Shown here: positions 8,309-16,556 of the stretch, piece by piece | Position numbering within the stretch: position 1 is the stretch's first letter | Layout of the letters: every line of letters starts with the position of its first letter | DNA from: Kitasatospora sp. NBC_00315 | Lineage (GTDB): Bacteria; Actinomycetota; Actinomycetes; Streptomycetales; Streptomycetaceae | Length of the DNA: 64,000 nucleotides | Direction of reading: 5' to 3' | Assembly (NCBI RefSeq): GCF_041435095.1 | Contig: NZ_CP108025.1 | Span: 1,054,001-1,118,000 of the forward strand | Position numbers and translations under genes: made by a program | Notes under the pieces: model-generated | Seen by the model: only the letters and a program-made list of their open reading frames with translations | Database searches by the model: none | What the model was told of the DNA's origin: nothing

Positions 8309-8362
8309 TTTTCGTCTTCTTGACGATAAGCAGGGGCACCGTTATCGTCATAGGGACGAAAA
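8309..8362 (+). promoter_or_regulatory. Promoter embedded in two 21-bp dyads upstream of the SPFH gene
   Basis: Dyad 1 is TTTTCGTC-N5-GACGATAA (8309-8329) and dyad 2 is TTATCGTC-N5-GACGAAAA (8342-8362), separated by 12 bases. A core promoter fits between them: -35 TTGACG (8320-8325), 17-base spacer, -10 TATCGT (8343-8348). Each core element lies inside one dyad, so a repressor on these sites would block RNA polymerase. The regulator is not identified. Confidence 0.7.
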
Positions 8363-8371
8363 GGGGTTCCG

Positions 8372-9490
8372 ATGGCCGACATCACCAAGCGCTTCGGCAT
8401 GCGCCACCTGCGTGCCGCTCCGACCGCGCACATCCGCCACCTGCGCAAGGGCGTCCTCGCCCACGACGGCACCGGCCTGGCCTTCTGGTTCCGGCCACTG
8501 ACCGCCGCGCTCTCCGAGATACCGGTGGACGACCGGGAGCTGGGGATGCTCTTCCACGCCCGCACCGCCGACTTCCAGGACCTCACCGTCCAGGCCACCG
8601 TCACCTACCGGATCACCGACCCCGCCGTGGCCGCGACACGGATCGACTTCGGCATCGACACCCGCACCGGCTCCTGGCGCGCCGCTCCCCTGGAGCAACT
8701 CGGGAACCTCCTCACCGAGACCGCCCAGCAGTACGCGCTCGACCTCATCGCCCGCATCCCGCTCGCCGACGCCCTGGTACGCGGGGTCACCGCGGTGCGG
8801 GAGCGGGTCACCACGGGTCTCACCGCCGAACCCCGGCTCACCGAAACGGGCCTGGCGGTGATCGCCGTACGGGTCATCGCGTTGCGGCCCGAGGCGGAGC
8901 TGGAGCGCGCGCTGCGCACACCCGCCCGCGAGCAGGTCCAGCAGGACGCCGACCGGGCGACCTACGAGCGGCGCGCCGTCGCCGTCGAGCGGGAGCGCGC
9001 GATCGCCGAGAACGAGCTGGACAGCCAGATCGAGCTCGCCCGCCGCGAGGAGCAACTCGTGGAGCGGCAGGGGGCGAACGCCAGGCGCGGCGCAGAGCAG
9101 GCGGCCGCCGCGGACGCCGTCCGGGCGGAGGCGGAGGCCGTGCGCCGCACCCGGCTGGCGAGCGCCGAGGCGCAGGCGGCCCGGGTCCTGGCCGCCGCGC
9201 AGGCGGAGTCGGAACGCGTCCTGGGCGAGGCGAAGGCCGCTGCCGAACAGGCCTGGCTGACGGCCCACCAGCAGGTCGACCCCCAGGTCCTGCACGCGCT
9301 CGCCCTGATGCGGCTGGCCGAACACCTGCCGAACATCGGCAGCGTCACACTCACCCCCGACCTGCTCACCGATCTGCTCGGCCGGCTCGGCGGCCCCGCC
9401 ACGGCGCCGGACGCGGCGGCGGCAACGGCGGCACCGGGCGCAACAGCCGGTGCGGCGACGAGCGGACCGACCGGAGCCGGGGCCCGATGA
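8372..9490 (+). CDS. SPFH/band-7 domain protein
   Basis: A 372-residue protein from an ATG at 8372. Residues about 20-180 form an SPFH/band-7 domain ([51 protein letters not shown]). An Ala/Glu/Arg-rich coiled coil follows (about 190-300), then a conserved helix ([28 protein letters not shown]) and a disordered Ala/Thr/Gly tail. There is no N-terminal membrane helix, so association with membrane would be through oligomers or partners. SPFH proteins form large scaffolds. Its stop overlaps the NAD-kinase-like start by ATGA, implying a joint function. Expression is probably controlled by the dyad-embedded promoter just upstream. Confidence 0.85.
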   Translation: MADITKRFGMRHLRAAPTAHIRHLRKGVLAHDGTGLAFWFRPLTAALSEIPVDDRELGMLFHARTADFQDLTVQATVTYRITDPAVAATRIDFGIDTRTGSWRAAPLEQLGNLLTETAQQYALDLIARIPLADALVRGVTAVRERVTTGLTAEPRLTETGLAVIAVRVIALRPEAELERALRTPAREQVQQDADRATYERRAVAVERERAIAENELDSQIELARREEQLVERQGANARRGAEQAAAADAVRAEAEAVRRTRLASAEAQAARVLAAAQAESERVLGEAKAAAEQAWLTAHQQVDPQVLHALALMRLAEHLPNIGSVTLTPDLLTDLLGRLGGPATAPDAAAATAAPGATAGAATSGPTGAGAR

Positions 9491-10623
9491 CACTCGCACC
9501 CCGGGTGGTCCTCGTGCACCGACGCACCGAGTACGAGGAGCTGCTCGCCCGGCACGGCTCCCGCGGGCACGCCGCCTTCTTCCTCTCCTCGCGCGGCGGC
9601 TCGCTCGACGAGGCCGAACTGCGCCACCACCGTGCCCTGGCCACGCTGGCGGAGGTCGCCGCGGCCGTACCGCTGGACTGGCGCCGCGGCCGCGTCGAAC
9701 GCGGCGACCTGGACCGCTTCCTGTTCGCACCCGACGACGTCGTGGTGGTGGTCGGCGCGGACGGCCTGGTGGCCAACGCCGCGAAGTACCTCTCCGGCCA
9801 GCCCGTGATCGGCATCGACACCGATCCGGGCCGCAATCCCGGCGTCCTGGTGCGCCACCGGGCGACGGACGCGGCCCGGCTGGTGCGAGCCGCCGCCGCA
9901 CCGGGCGCGGACCGGCACGTGGAGGAGCGCACCATGGTCGAGGCGGTGGCCGACGACACCCAGCGCCTGCTGGCCCTGAACGAGATCTACCTCGGCCAGA
10001 GCGGCCACCAGACGGCACGCTACCGGCTCGCGGTGCCGGCGGGCACGACGGCACCGGGCCCGTCGGCTCCCCGACCGCCGGGCTCGGCGGAGGGCCCGGG
10101 CCGGGGCCACGGGGAACGGCCCGGAGACGGTGAACGGTCGTGCCACGGTGAACGATCGGGGGACGGTGAACACCGGGGAGGCACGGACGCCGGCCGGACT
10201 CCTGCGGTCGGGCCGGACCGCGCAGGCGGGCGGAGCCCGGGAGAGGGGCGAGGGGCGCCACGCGCCGGGGACCTGCGGCTCGCGGTGGAGGCACAGGCCT
10301 CCTCGGGTGTACTGATCGGCACCGGCACCGGGGCGACCGGCTGGTGCCGCTCGGCCTGGCTGGAACGACGCAGCCCGCTCCCGCTGCCCGGCCCCTGCGC
10401 ACCCGCGCTCAGTTGGTTCGTCCGGGAGGCCTGGCCCTCCCCGGCCACCGGCACCGGTCTCGTCCAGGGCCTGCTGGGCACCGACGAGCGGCTCACTCTC
10501 ACCGTGGAGTCCGACCGGCTGGTCGCCTTCGGGGACGGTGTGGAGTCCGACGCCCTCCACCTGACCTGGGGTCAGAGCGTCCGGGTGGGCGTCGCCACGG
10601 AACGGCTGCGGCTGCTCTGCTGA
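9487..10623 (+). CDS. Divergent NAD-kinase-like protein
   Basis: A 378-residue protein coupled to the SPFH gene by an ATGA overlap. Its fold signature is that of NAD kinases: a [18 protein letters not shown] segment where the GGDG motif reads G90-A-D92-G, then [17 protein letters not shown], an N-E pair in [10 protein letters not shown], and [16 protein letters not shown] in place of the ligand-binding PTGSTAY region. Between the two halves (about residues 190-265) lies a low-complexity insert with GDGE/HGER repeats. The altered GGDG box suggests weak or different catalysis, or NAD sensing rather than phosphorylation. Family membership is inferred from motifs only. Confidence 0.65.
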   Translation: MTLAPRVVLVHRRTEYEELLARHGSRGHAAFFLSSRGGSLDEAELRHHRALATLAEVAAAVPLDWRRGRVERGDLDRFLFAPDDVVVVVGADGLVANAAKYLSGQPVIGIDTDPGRNPGVLVRHRATDAARLVRAAAAPGADRHVEERTMVEAVADDTQRLLALNEIYLGQSGHQTARYRLAVPAGTTAPGPSAPRPPGSAEGPGRGHGERPGDGERSCHGERSGDGEHRGGTDAGRTPAVGPDRAGGRSPGEGRGAPRAGDLRLAVEAQASSGVLIGTGTGATGWCRSAWLERRSPLPLPGPCAPALSWFVREAWPSPATGTGLVQGLLGTDERLTLTVESDRLVAFGDGVESDALHLTWGQSVRVGVATERLRLLC

Positions 10624-10729
10624 CCGCGCGCCCTGATGGCGGCACGGCGCCGCCACGCGACCGCGTACGGCCGCCCCCGTGATCGGACGGACGGCGCAGG
10701 GGGTACGGACCACGGGTCATGACGGGCGA

Positions 10730-11506
10730 TCAGAAGGACCGGACGGCCTCGTCCTCGGTCTCGAAGACCTCGGACAACGACCCGAGCCGGGCGACGCCCA
10801 GGAGATCCGGCACCTCGGCCGGAAGGTTGGCCAGGACCAGCCTCGCCCCCCGGTTCCTCGCGGCCGTGGACGAGCCGACCAACTCCCCCACACCGGCGGA
10901 GTCGACGGCGGTGGTCTTGGCCAGGTTGAGGACGATCCCGGTGGTGCCGAGGTCGAGCTCCTCCCTGACGGCCTCCCGCAGCGCCAGGTCTCCCACCCCG
11001 ATCGTCAGCCTGCCGTTCAGGTCGAGGATCGTCACCTCAGCGCTCCGGCGGGTCGAGACGATCATCGTCGGCGCGCCCTCCGCCGCTCCCCCGTGGGCCC
11101 CGTCGACGAGAAGGTTCTTGCGCAGCGTGACGCGGGTGCCGCCGTCGACCGGAAAGGCGAAGTCGACGCCGTCCATCAGGTGGTGCATCAGGAACACACC
11201 CCGGCCCCCGGGGAGCAGCAGTCGCTCGGGCGACCGCGGATCCGGGCAGGCTCGCGGGTCGAAACCCGGGCCGTCGTCGACGACGGTCAGGACGAACTGC
11301 CCGGCCACCACGTCCGTCTCCAGCAGCACCCAACCACGCCCGCCCTGCCGCCGACCGTGCCGGACGGCGTTGGACACCGCCTCCAGCACCGCGGTGATGA
11401 CCTGGTGCCGGCTGTCGGGCCCGAGCGGGAGCGAGTCGAGAGCGCCGTTCACGGCGTCCTCCACAGCGCCGAGATCCGGCAGGTCGCGACTGATCGTCAG
11501 GCGCAT
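10730..11506 (-). CDS. RsbW-like ATPase fused to a STAS (anti-anti-sigma) domain
   Basis: A 258-residue protein from an ATG at 11506 (MRLTISRDL). Residues 1-135 are a GHKL/HATPase domain of the anti-sigma kinase type, with N box EAVSNAVRHG, DDGPGFD and GGRGVFLMHHLMD. Residues about 150-258 are a STAS domain (EVTILDLNGRLTIGVGD, GIVLNLAKTTAVDSAGVGELVGS). Kinase and antagonist normally act as separate partners; here they are one chain. In the D-S-x-G phosphorylation loop the second Ser/Thr is Ala (DSAG). It could therefore be a self-contained switch or a scaffold. A strong hairpin separates it from the roadblock operon upstream. Confidence 0.85.
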   Translation of the reverse strand: MRLTISRDLPDLGAVEDAVNGALDSLPLGPDSRHQVITAVLEAVSNAVRHGRRQGGRGWVLLETDVVAGQFVLTVVDDGPGFDPRACPDPRSPERLLLPGGRGVFLMHHLMDGVDFAFPVDGGTRVTLRKNLLVDGAHGGAAEGAPTMIVSTRRSAEVTILDLNGRLTIGVGDLALREAVREELDLGTTGIVLNLAKTTAVDSAGVGELVGSSTAARNRGARLVLANLPAEVPDLLGVARLGSLSEVFETEDEAVRSF

Positions 11507-11810
11507 GCGTGGGCTCGGTCGGCGCTGCGGGACGGCCGGTCGGCACCGGCCGGGCACCGGGGCGCGGGCCTGCCCCTGGCGGACCGGCTCGGTCCACCGA
11601 CGGCGACGGTCATGGGCACTTCCTCTCCAGGGCAGGGGTCCGCACCCCTGGATCCGGCAGACGCGACACATCGTGCCCGACCCATGGCCGGAAGTGGGTG
11701 ACTTCGACGCCTGGTCCATCAGATCGGGCGAAGGTGGCGACCGAGAGGTTTGTCCACGATCCGCCCCCCGGCCACGACTGCCGCGGCCCCGGGGAGGTCC
11801 GCACCTGCGC

Positions 11811-11836
11811 GGGGCGGGCCCTGGCGGGCCCGCCCC
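11811..11836 (-). terminator. GC hairpin after the roadblock operon
   Basis: An 11-base perfect stem (GGGGCGGGCCC / GGGCCCGCCCC) with loop TGGC lies downstream of the minus-strand roadblock genes. It is likely their terminator. Nothing else gene-like is seen in the 11507-11954 gap. Confidence 0.6.
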
Positions 11837-11954
11837 TGTGGTGCACGGTCTCGGGCGTCCCCCGCGACGGCGCGACACCGCGAGCCCTGGACCGGGCGCA
11901 CGGCACCCGGCGCACTCGGCGCGCGGTGCCCGGTCGGGAGGGGTGCTCGGCCGC

Positions 11955-12329
11955 TCAGACCTCCAGATCGGCCTCGATCCGGGTGAGCTGGTGCCTGGCC
12001 ATGGCCATGTTGGCCCGGCCCCGGTCGAGCGCGAGGTAGAGGAAGAGGCCCTTGCCGGTCCGGCCGGTGAGCGGCCGGATCAGGTGGTACTGGTTGGTGA
12101 GGGTGATCAGGATGTCCTCGATGCCGTCCTTGAGGCCCAGCATGTCCATCGTGCGCATCTTGGCCCGTACGACATCGGTGTTTCCCGCCGCCGCGACGTT
12201 GAGGTCGAGGCCACCGGCCCCGTCGATGGTGCCCAGGGCCATGCCGCTGTTGTAGTCCACGAGAGCGGCCCCGATGGCTCCCTCGATCGTGGTCATCGCC
12301 TGCCTGAGTGCGGTGTCGACGTCAGTCAT
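11955..12329 (-). CDS. Roadblock/LC7 domain protein
   Basis: A 124-residue single-domain protein. Features of the roadblock/LC7 fold are clear: EGAIGAALVDYNSGMALGT, the central helix region VVRAKMRTMDMLGLKDGIEDILITLTNQYHLIRPL and the C-terminal LYLALDRGRANMAMARHQL. Roadblock proteins dimerise and often regulate small Ras-like GTPases such as MglA or the conservon GTPases. No GTPase gene is nearby. It is the last gene of a cluster with two further roadblock-type proteins; the 200-base gap before it is filled by degenerate CGTGCGGTCGT-like repeats. Confidence 0.85.
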   Translation of the reverse strand: MTDVDTALRQAMTTIEGAIGAALVDYNSGMALGTIDGAGGLDLNVAAAGNTDVVRAKMRTMDMLGLKDGIEDILITLTNQYHLIRPLTGRTGKGLFLYLALDRGRANMAMARHQLTRIEADLEV

Positions 12330-12530
12330 GTCGGTCTCCTGTTTTCCGGGGTGTCGGGTCGTGCCGTGACGCGGTCGTACGTCGTGCGGTCACGGGCTGT
12401 ACGGTCCACGTCGGGCGGTGGTCGGGCGGGTACTGCGGTCGTCGGGTCGTGCGGTCGTCGGTACTGCGGAACTGCCGTCAGCGGCGAGGCGGTCGGTCGT
12501 GCGGCGTCGGCCGGGCGGGCCCGGTCGGCG

Positions 12531-12971
12531 TCACACCACTTCCTTGGGAGCGAGCGAGTCCTCCAGGAACACGCCGACGCGTTCGGCGGAGCGCCGCGCC
12601 TCCAGGTGCAGGCGTCCGACGTTCACGTCCGGGTGCGCCAGCACGGTGAGCACGCAGGCCGAACCGGCCGCGTAGGTGGCGACGTAGCCGTGCTCGCCAC
12701 GGACCAGCGACTCGCGGAAGTCGCCCTGCCCGGTCGTGTCGGCGAGGCGCTGGGCCAGCCCGAGCGCGGCAGCCGTGAGCGCCGCCAGACCGGCCGGTTC
12801 GGTGCCGTGGGTGTCGTGGGCGATCAGCAGTCCGTCCACGCTGGCCACCAGGCCTCCCGCCAGGTGCGGCACGCGGTGCCGCAGGGCGCGGAGTTCGGCC
12901 AGCAGCTCGGTCTCCAGGGCGATCAGCTGTCTCCTTCCGGCGCGCTGCTTGAGGGCCCGCCTCATGGACAC
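12531..12971 (-). CDS. Roadblock/LC7 domain protein with N-terminal helix
   Basis: A 146-residue protein from a GTG at 12971; an alternative ATG at 12965 would remove two residues. A basic helical extension (RRALKQRAGRRQLIALETELLAELRALRHRV) precedes a roadblock-type alpha/beta domain: LAGGLVASVDGLLIAHDTHG, TAAALGLAQRLADTTGQGDFRESLVRGEHGYVATYAAG and VLTVLAHPDVNVGRLHLEARRSAERV. It lies between the DUF4388-like gene and the third roadblock gene on the same strand. Its role is probably as a partner in a roadblock complex; no GTPase is visible. Confidence 0.8.
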   Translation of the reverse strand: MSMRRALKQRAGRRQLIALETELLAELRALRHRVPHLAGGLVASVDGLLIAHDTHGTEPAGLAALTAAALGLAQRLADTTGQGDFRESLVRGEHGYVATYAAGSACVLTVLAHPDVNVGRLHLEARRSAERVGVFLEDSLAPKEVV

Positions 12972-12999
12972 GGGCGTGGGACGGCGGGCGGAGCGGGGG

Positions 13000-13959
13000 T
13001 CACAGTCGGGCCTCCAGGGCGATTCGGACCCGGTTCAGCAGGGCGATGTCCGGGTCGGGGACGGACAGCGGGTGGGCCGCTGCGTGCGAGGGTCGGCGCA
13101 GGGGGCGGGGCTCGCCCCGCCGGCGGGCGGCGGCGCCGCCGGGGAGGGCGGCCAGCGCCGCGCCCGGGCTGCGGCGCTCCAGACCGGCGAGCGTGAACTC
13201 GACGGTGTCGGCGTCCACGTCCGCCGCCGGGGCGGTCCGCCCGCCGACCGGCCGGTCCACCGTGGCCGGGGCCGCGCCGCCCGGCGGGGTGGCGACCAGA
13301 CCCGCCGCGGCGAGCCGGCGGACGTCGGCGGTGGTCGCGAAGGCCGGTCGGCCGAGCAGCCGGGCGAGGTCCAGCGGAGTGCGCAGGCCGTCCACGTGCG
13401 CCAGCAGTTCACGCTGCCTGGCAGTGGTGGCCCGGCCACCGGTCCGCCCGCCCCGGGCCCCCACCACGGGTGCGGTGTCGAGCTGCGGGCAGGGCCAGAT
13501 CCGCTCCAGCAGGCTCCGGCGGCGCAGCGTCTCGCGGCGCAGCCGGTGGACGCTGACCGGGCGGACCGGGCCCAGCCAGTGCCGGGCTCCGGATTCGAAC
13601 CAGCTCGTCGTCGAACGGGCCGGCAGGACGAAGTAGGCCGCGTCGTAGAGCGCCGCCAGGTGGCAGAGCTCCAACTCGCCGCGGGTCAGCCGGCCCTGGT
13701 CGACCAGCGCGCGGCCGACCCGGCAGTCCGGCCCGAACGTGCGAACGGTCTCCTGCCAGACCTCGGCCGGGATCCGGCCGCAGGCCGCCAACGCACCGGC
13801 CATGCCCGGGGTGTGGGCGCTCTCGACGTTGACCACCCAGCCGTCCGCGAAGTGGACCGTACCGCTCTCGCAGTGCAGCGCGCCGGTGGCGCCCCGTTCG
13901 GCCAACTGCTCGATCGTCTCCCCCGACAGCCGGCGGAAGCGCACGAGTGGGCTCGTCAT
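13000..13959 (-). CDS. DUF4388/PATAN-like protein of the roadblock cluster
   Basis: A 319-residue protein from an ATG at 13959. The N-terminal 110 residues (GETIEQLAERGATGALHCESGTVHFADGWVVNVESAHTPG, then GRALVDQGRLTRGELELCHL) resemble the DUF4388-type module that binds small ligands or partner proteins and is often found beside roadblock proteins. The C-terminal part (TARQRELLAHVDGLRTPLDLARLLGRPAFATTADVRRLAAAGLV) looks like a winged helix, followed by an Ala/Arg-rich tail. It may link roadblock signalling to DNA or to another protein. The assignment rests on layout and context rather than on a certain motif. Confidence 0.65.
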   Translation of the reverse strand: MTSPLVRFRRLSGETIEQLAERGATGALHCESGTVHFADGWVVNVESAHTPGMAGALAACGRIPAEVWQETVRTFGPDCRVGRALVDQGRLTRGELELCHLAALYDAAYFVLPARSTTSWFESGARHWLGPVRPVSVHRLRRETLRRRSLLERIWPCPQLDTAPVVGARGGRTGGRATTARQRELLAHVDGLRTPLDLARLLGRPAFATTADVRRLAAAGLVATPPGGAAPATVDRPVGGRTAPAADVDADTVEFTLAGLERRSPGAALAALPGGAAARRRGEPRPLRRPSHAAAHPLSVPDPDIALLNRVRIALEARL

Positions 13960-14074
13960 CCCGGCCCCCGGCGGTTGCCGGCGGAGCGGCTCGCCCCGTC
14001 GGTGGCGTCGACCGGTGCCGGTGGCCGAAACGCGCCGCGTCCGGACGGCCCGGTGTGGATCGGTGCGGTGCCGG

Positions 14075-14458
14075 TCATCCCAGGACCAGCTCCTCGGCGA
14101 GGGCCTGCAACCGGTAGCGCGCGCCGGCCAGGTTGCCCTCGGTCCGGTCCAACCAGAGGTGCAGGGCGAGCCTGCTGTCGAAGACCGTGCCGACGAAGCA
14201 GAACAGGTGGTAGCTGCGGCCGCCGGTGACGATGATGTCCTGGAGCGGAAGCCCGGAGTCCTCCTGGTCGGAAAGTGTCGGACTGTCAGCCGCCGCCCTG
14301 AGAAGATCAGTTGCCTCGGCCGCCACCGCCTCGTGATCACCTGTCGGACTGTCCCCGGCGCTGCCGAGCGCGAGGCCGCTGCTCCAGTCGATGAGGCTCG
14401 CGCCACGAGCACCACCGATCGCCATCGCCCGCGACAGGCATTCGTCGATACCCGGCAC
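14075..14458 (-). CDS. Roadblock-type protein, first gene of the cluster
   Basis: A 127-residue protein. The GTG at 14458 is chosen because an AAGGAG ribosome site sits five bases before it; a longer frame upstream lacks support. The sequence follows the roadblock pattern: VPGIDECLSRAMAIGGARGASLIDWSSGLALGSAG, EAVAAEATDLLRAA, QDIIVTGGRSYHLFCFVG and LALHLWLDRTEGNLAGARYRLQAL. The ending is very like the downstream 124-residue roadblock protein, consistent with duplication. An AT-rich stretch about 110-150 bases upstream probably contains the operon promoter. Confidence 0.8.
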   Translation of the reverse strand: MPGIDECLSRAMAIGGARGASLIDWSSGLALGSAGDSPTGDHEAVAAEATDLLRAAADSPTLSDQEDSGLPLQDIIVTGGRSYHLFCFVGTVFDSRLALHLWLDRTEGNLAGARYRLQALAEELVLG

Positions 14459-14899
14459 ACGGGCTCCTTCTGAGGGTTTTCGGCAGCAGGGCACACAGGA
14501 GCAGGCGCGACCTGGGCCACCGTTCGAGTCGCTGTTCCGACACGGAAGGCTACTCAGGGTTTCCGTATGACGAACATTCCATTGGCATATTCGATTTCAC
14601 GACGATAGTTTCCAGCCACCTACCGGCCGGCGGCGCGCACTCCGCTCCCCCGGAACAGGCAGGCAGCGGGCCTGCTCACACCGGTGGACCGGGCAGCCCA
14701 GCAGGTGGAGACGTTGGCCGATTCCCACGGCAGGGCCGAGGTTTCGACGACCGTCAGCCACCGCTTGCCTCGATTCCGTACCAACGACCATCGAACAGCT
14801 CACCGCCCAGCTCACCCGACCGGCCCGGCGCCGCACCGGCGCTGATCGCCCTTCGGGCCTCGCCTCCGCCCGCCCGGGCCCTGATCGGGTCCTGCACAC
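14459..14899. other. Gene-poor stretch upstream of the roadblock operon
   Basis: No convincing coding sequence is seen. The AT-rich part around 14565-14610 is likely to carry the roadblock-operon promoter on the minus strand. From about 14750 the plus strand may hold decayed upstream parts of the methyltransferase relic, but no recognisable motif remains. Confidence 0.4.
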
Positions 14900-15262
14900 C
14901 AGGCTGTGCGTGCTGCACGACCGGGAGCACCGTTTCGACCTCGTCCTTCTGACGGCGGTCTGGATGCACCTGGGCGAGCGGCAGCGACCGGCCGCGATGG
15001 CCGGCGTGGCGCGGCCGCCGGCGGCGGCCGCGTGGTGCTGTCGCTGCGGCACGGCCCCGTACCGGCGGGGCGGCGGATGTTCGCCGTCTCGGCGCGGGAG
15101 ACCCTCCGGCTCGGCCGGAGGCAGGGCCTGGAGGTCGTACACCTCGGCGAGCGCCCGGATCCGCACGGACGGCCCGGCGTGAGCCGGAGCACCGTGGGTC
15201 TGCGGGCTGCGCTGCTCCGCGCCCGACGCCCGGCGGCTGTGATCCGACCGGCCGCTCCGTCC
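14900..15262 (+). pseudogene. Frameshifted, truncated SAM-dependent methyltransferase
   Basis: Two consecutive pieces of one class I methyltransferase lie in different frames. The first, about 14904-15015, reads LHDREHRFDLVLLTAVWMHLGERQRPAAMAGVARP, the post-II/motif-IV region. The second, about 15018-15262, reads GGRVVLSLRHGPVPAGRRMF, then LEVVHLGERPDPHGRPGVSRSTVGLRAA, the C-terminal half. The frame changes in the GGCGGC-rich run near 15015-15030. The SAM-binding N-terminal part cannot be recognised upstream. It is therefore a decayed gene, unless the shift is a sequencing error and the N-terminus is highly divergent. Confidence 0.7.
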
Positions 15263-15287
15263 TGACGCGACGGAGCGCATCGCTCCG

Positions 15288-16271
15288 TCAGTGCTGCGCC
15301 GCCCCCAGGCTCCAGGCGGCGGCCGAGATGGTCGCCATCGACAGCAGGGTGGAGTACAGCACCGAGTCGCGGGCCAGTACCGTGCTCAACTCGTACTGGC
15401 GTGCGTAGATGAAGACGTTCTGCGCGGTGGGCAGCGCGGAGCACACCACCACCGCGAGAAGCTGGTGCGCGGGCAGGTGCAGCAGGAGGCTGCCCGCGGT
15501 GAAGGCGGCCAGCGGCTGCACCAGCGTCTTGATCACGACGCTCGCCCCCACCTCGGCGGGCAGGCCGACGCCGGCGCCGGCCCGCCTGCCGTGCAGGGAC
15601 ATCCCGAGGACGATCAACGCCGTCGGCACGCCCGCGCCGCCGAGCAGTTCGCAGGGGTGCGCGAGCACCGTCGGCAGGTGCCGTCCGGAGAGCGAGACCA
15701 GACAGCCGAGCCCCGAGGCGAGGATGATCGGGTTGCGCAGCGGGAGCAGCAGCACCCGCGCGGTCCGGGCGCCGCCACGCGCCGTACCGGCCGAGGTCGC
15801 GTCCGCGCTCAGGCCCCGTCCCGTCAGGGCCTCCAGGACGGAGAGGATCACCGGGGTGACCACCAGTACCTGGAAGAGCAGCACCGGCGCGATGAACGTG
15901 GCGTCGCCAAGCACCTGGACGGCCACCGGTATGCCCAGGTTGGCGGAGTTGACGTAGCCGGCGGCCATACCGCCGATGGCCTGCTCCGCCGGACGCCGCC
16001 CGAACGCCCAGCGGCTGACCGCGACACCCAGCAGGCAGGCCAGCACGGTACCGACCGCGAAGGCGAGCATGGACGCGTTGGCGAACGAACCCAGAGGCGT
16101 CCGGGCCGTCATCGTGAAGAGGGCCGCCGGCATGGCCACCTGGAAGACGAACCGGCCGAGTACGTCCTCCGCGTGCTCACCCAGGGCTCCCGTCCGACCG
16201 ACCAGGTAGCCGACGGCGGTGAGCGCCCAGATCGGCCCGAAGGCGGACAGCAACGGGGAGAGTGAGGCCAC
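15288..16271 (-). CDS. AEC-family (auxin efflux carrier-like) transporter
   Basis: A polytopic membrane protein of 327 residues from a GTG at 16271; a GTG at 16304 would add 11 residues and cannot be excluded. It has about ten hydrophobic helices arranged 5+5, with the family hallmarks VGYLVGRTG near the start, YVNSANLGIPVAVQVLGD in the central discontinuous helix, and SALPTAQNVFIYARQYEL near the end. AEC proteins export organic anions such as malate or malonate. Nothing around it indicates a substrate. Its 3' end faces the methyltransferase relic. Confidence 0.9.
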   Translation of the reverse strand: MASLSPLLSAFGPIWALTAVGYLVGRTGALGEHAEDVLGRFVFQVAMPAALFTMTARTPLGSFANASMLAFAVGTVLACLLGVAVSRWAFGRRPAEQAIGGMAAGYVNSANLGIPVAVQVLGDATFIAPVLLFQVLVVTPVILSVLEALTGRGLSADATSAGTARGGARTARVLLLPLRNPIILASGLGCLVSLSGRHLPTVLAHPCELLGGAGVPTALIVLGMSLHGRRAGAGVGLPAEVGASVVIKTLVQPLAAFTAGSLLLHLPAHQLLAVVVCSALPTAQNVFIYARQYELSTVLARDSVLYSTLLSMATISAAAWSLGAAQH

Positions 16272-16556
16272 CGCCCTCAGCCGTTCACGTGGAGCGCGGA
16301 GCACGCGGAAGGCGTGGGCCGCGTGGGCTGCTTGAGGCGCCTGGGCTGCTTGAGGCGCGTGGGTCGCTCGACGCGCTGCCGACCCCGATCGGTATCCGCC
16401 CCTGCCGCTCGCACCGCCCGGACGCGTCGTTCACCGGCTCAGCGTCGCAGACGCCCGCTGTCCGGTCCATCGCTTTCGGGCCGCCGGTCACCGCCCGGAC
16501 GGCCGTCGGTCGGTGCCGGAGCGGCGTCACCGGCGTCACCGGAGCGGCGCACCGCG

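Noticed and set aside
11955..14458. A streptomycete conservon (kinase-roadblock-DUF742-GTPase)
   Set aside because: The kinase, DUF742 and GTPase members are absent; only roadblock-type and DUF4388-like genes are present.
14597..15444. Minus-strand reading frames opposite the methyltransferase relic
   Set aside because: They are Arg/Pro-rich without motifs, whereas the plus strand shows clear methyltransferase segments.
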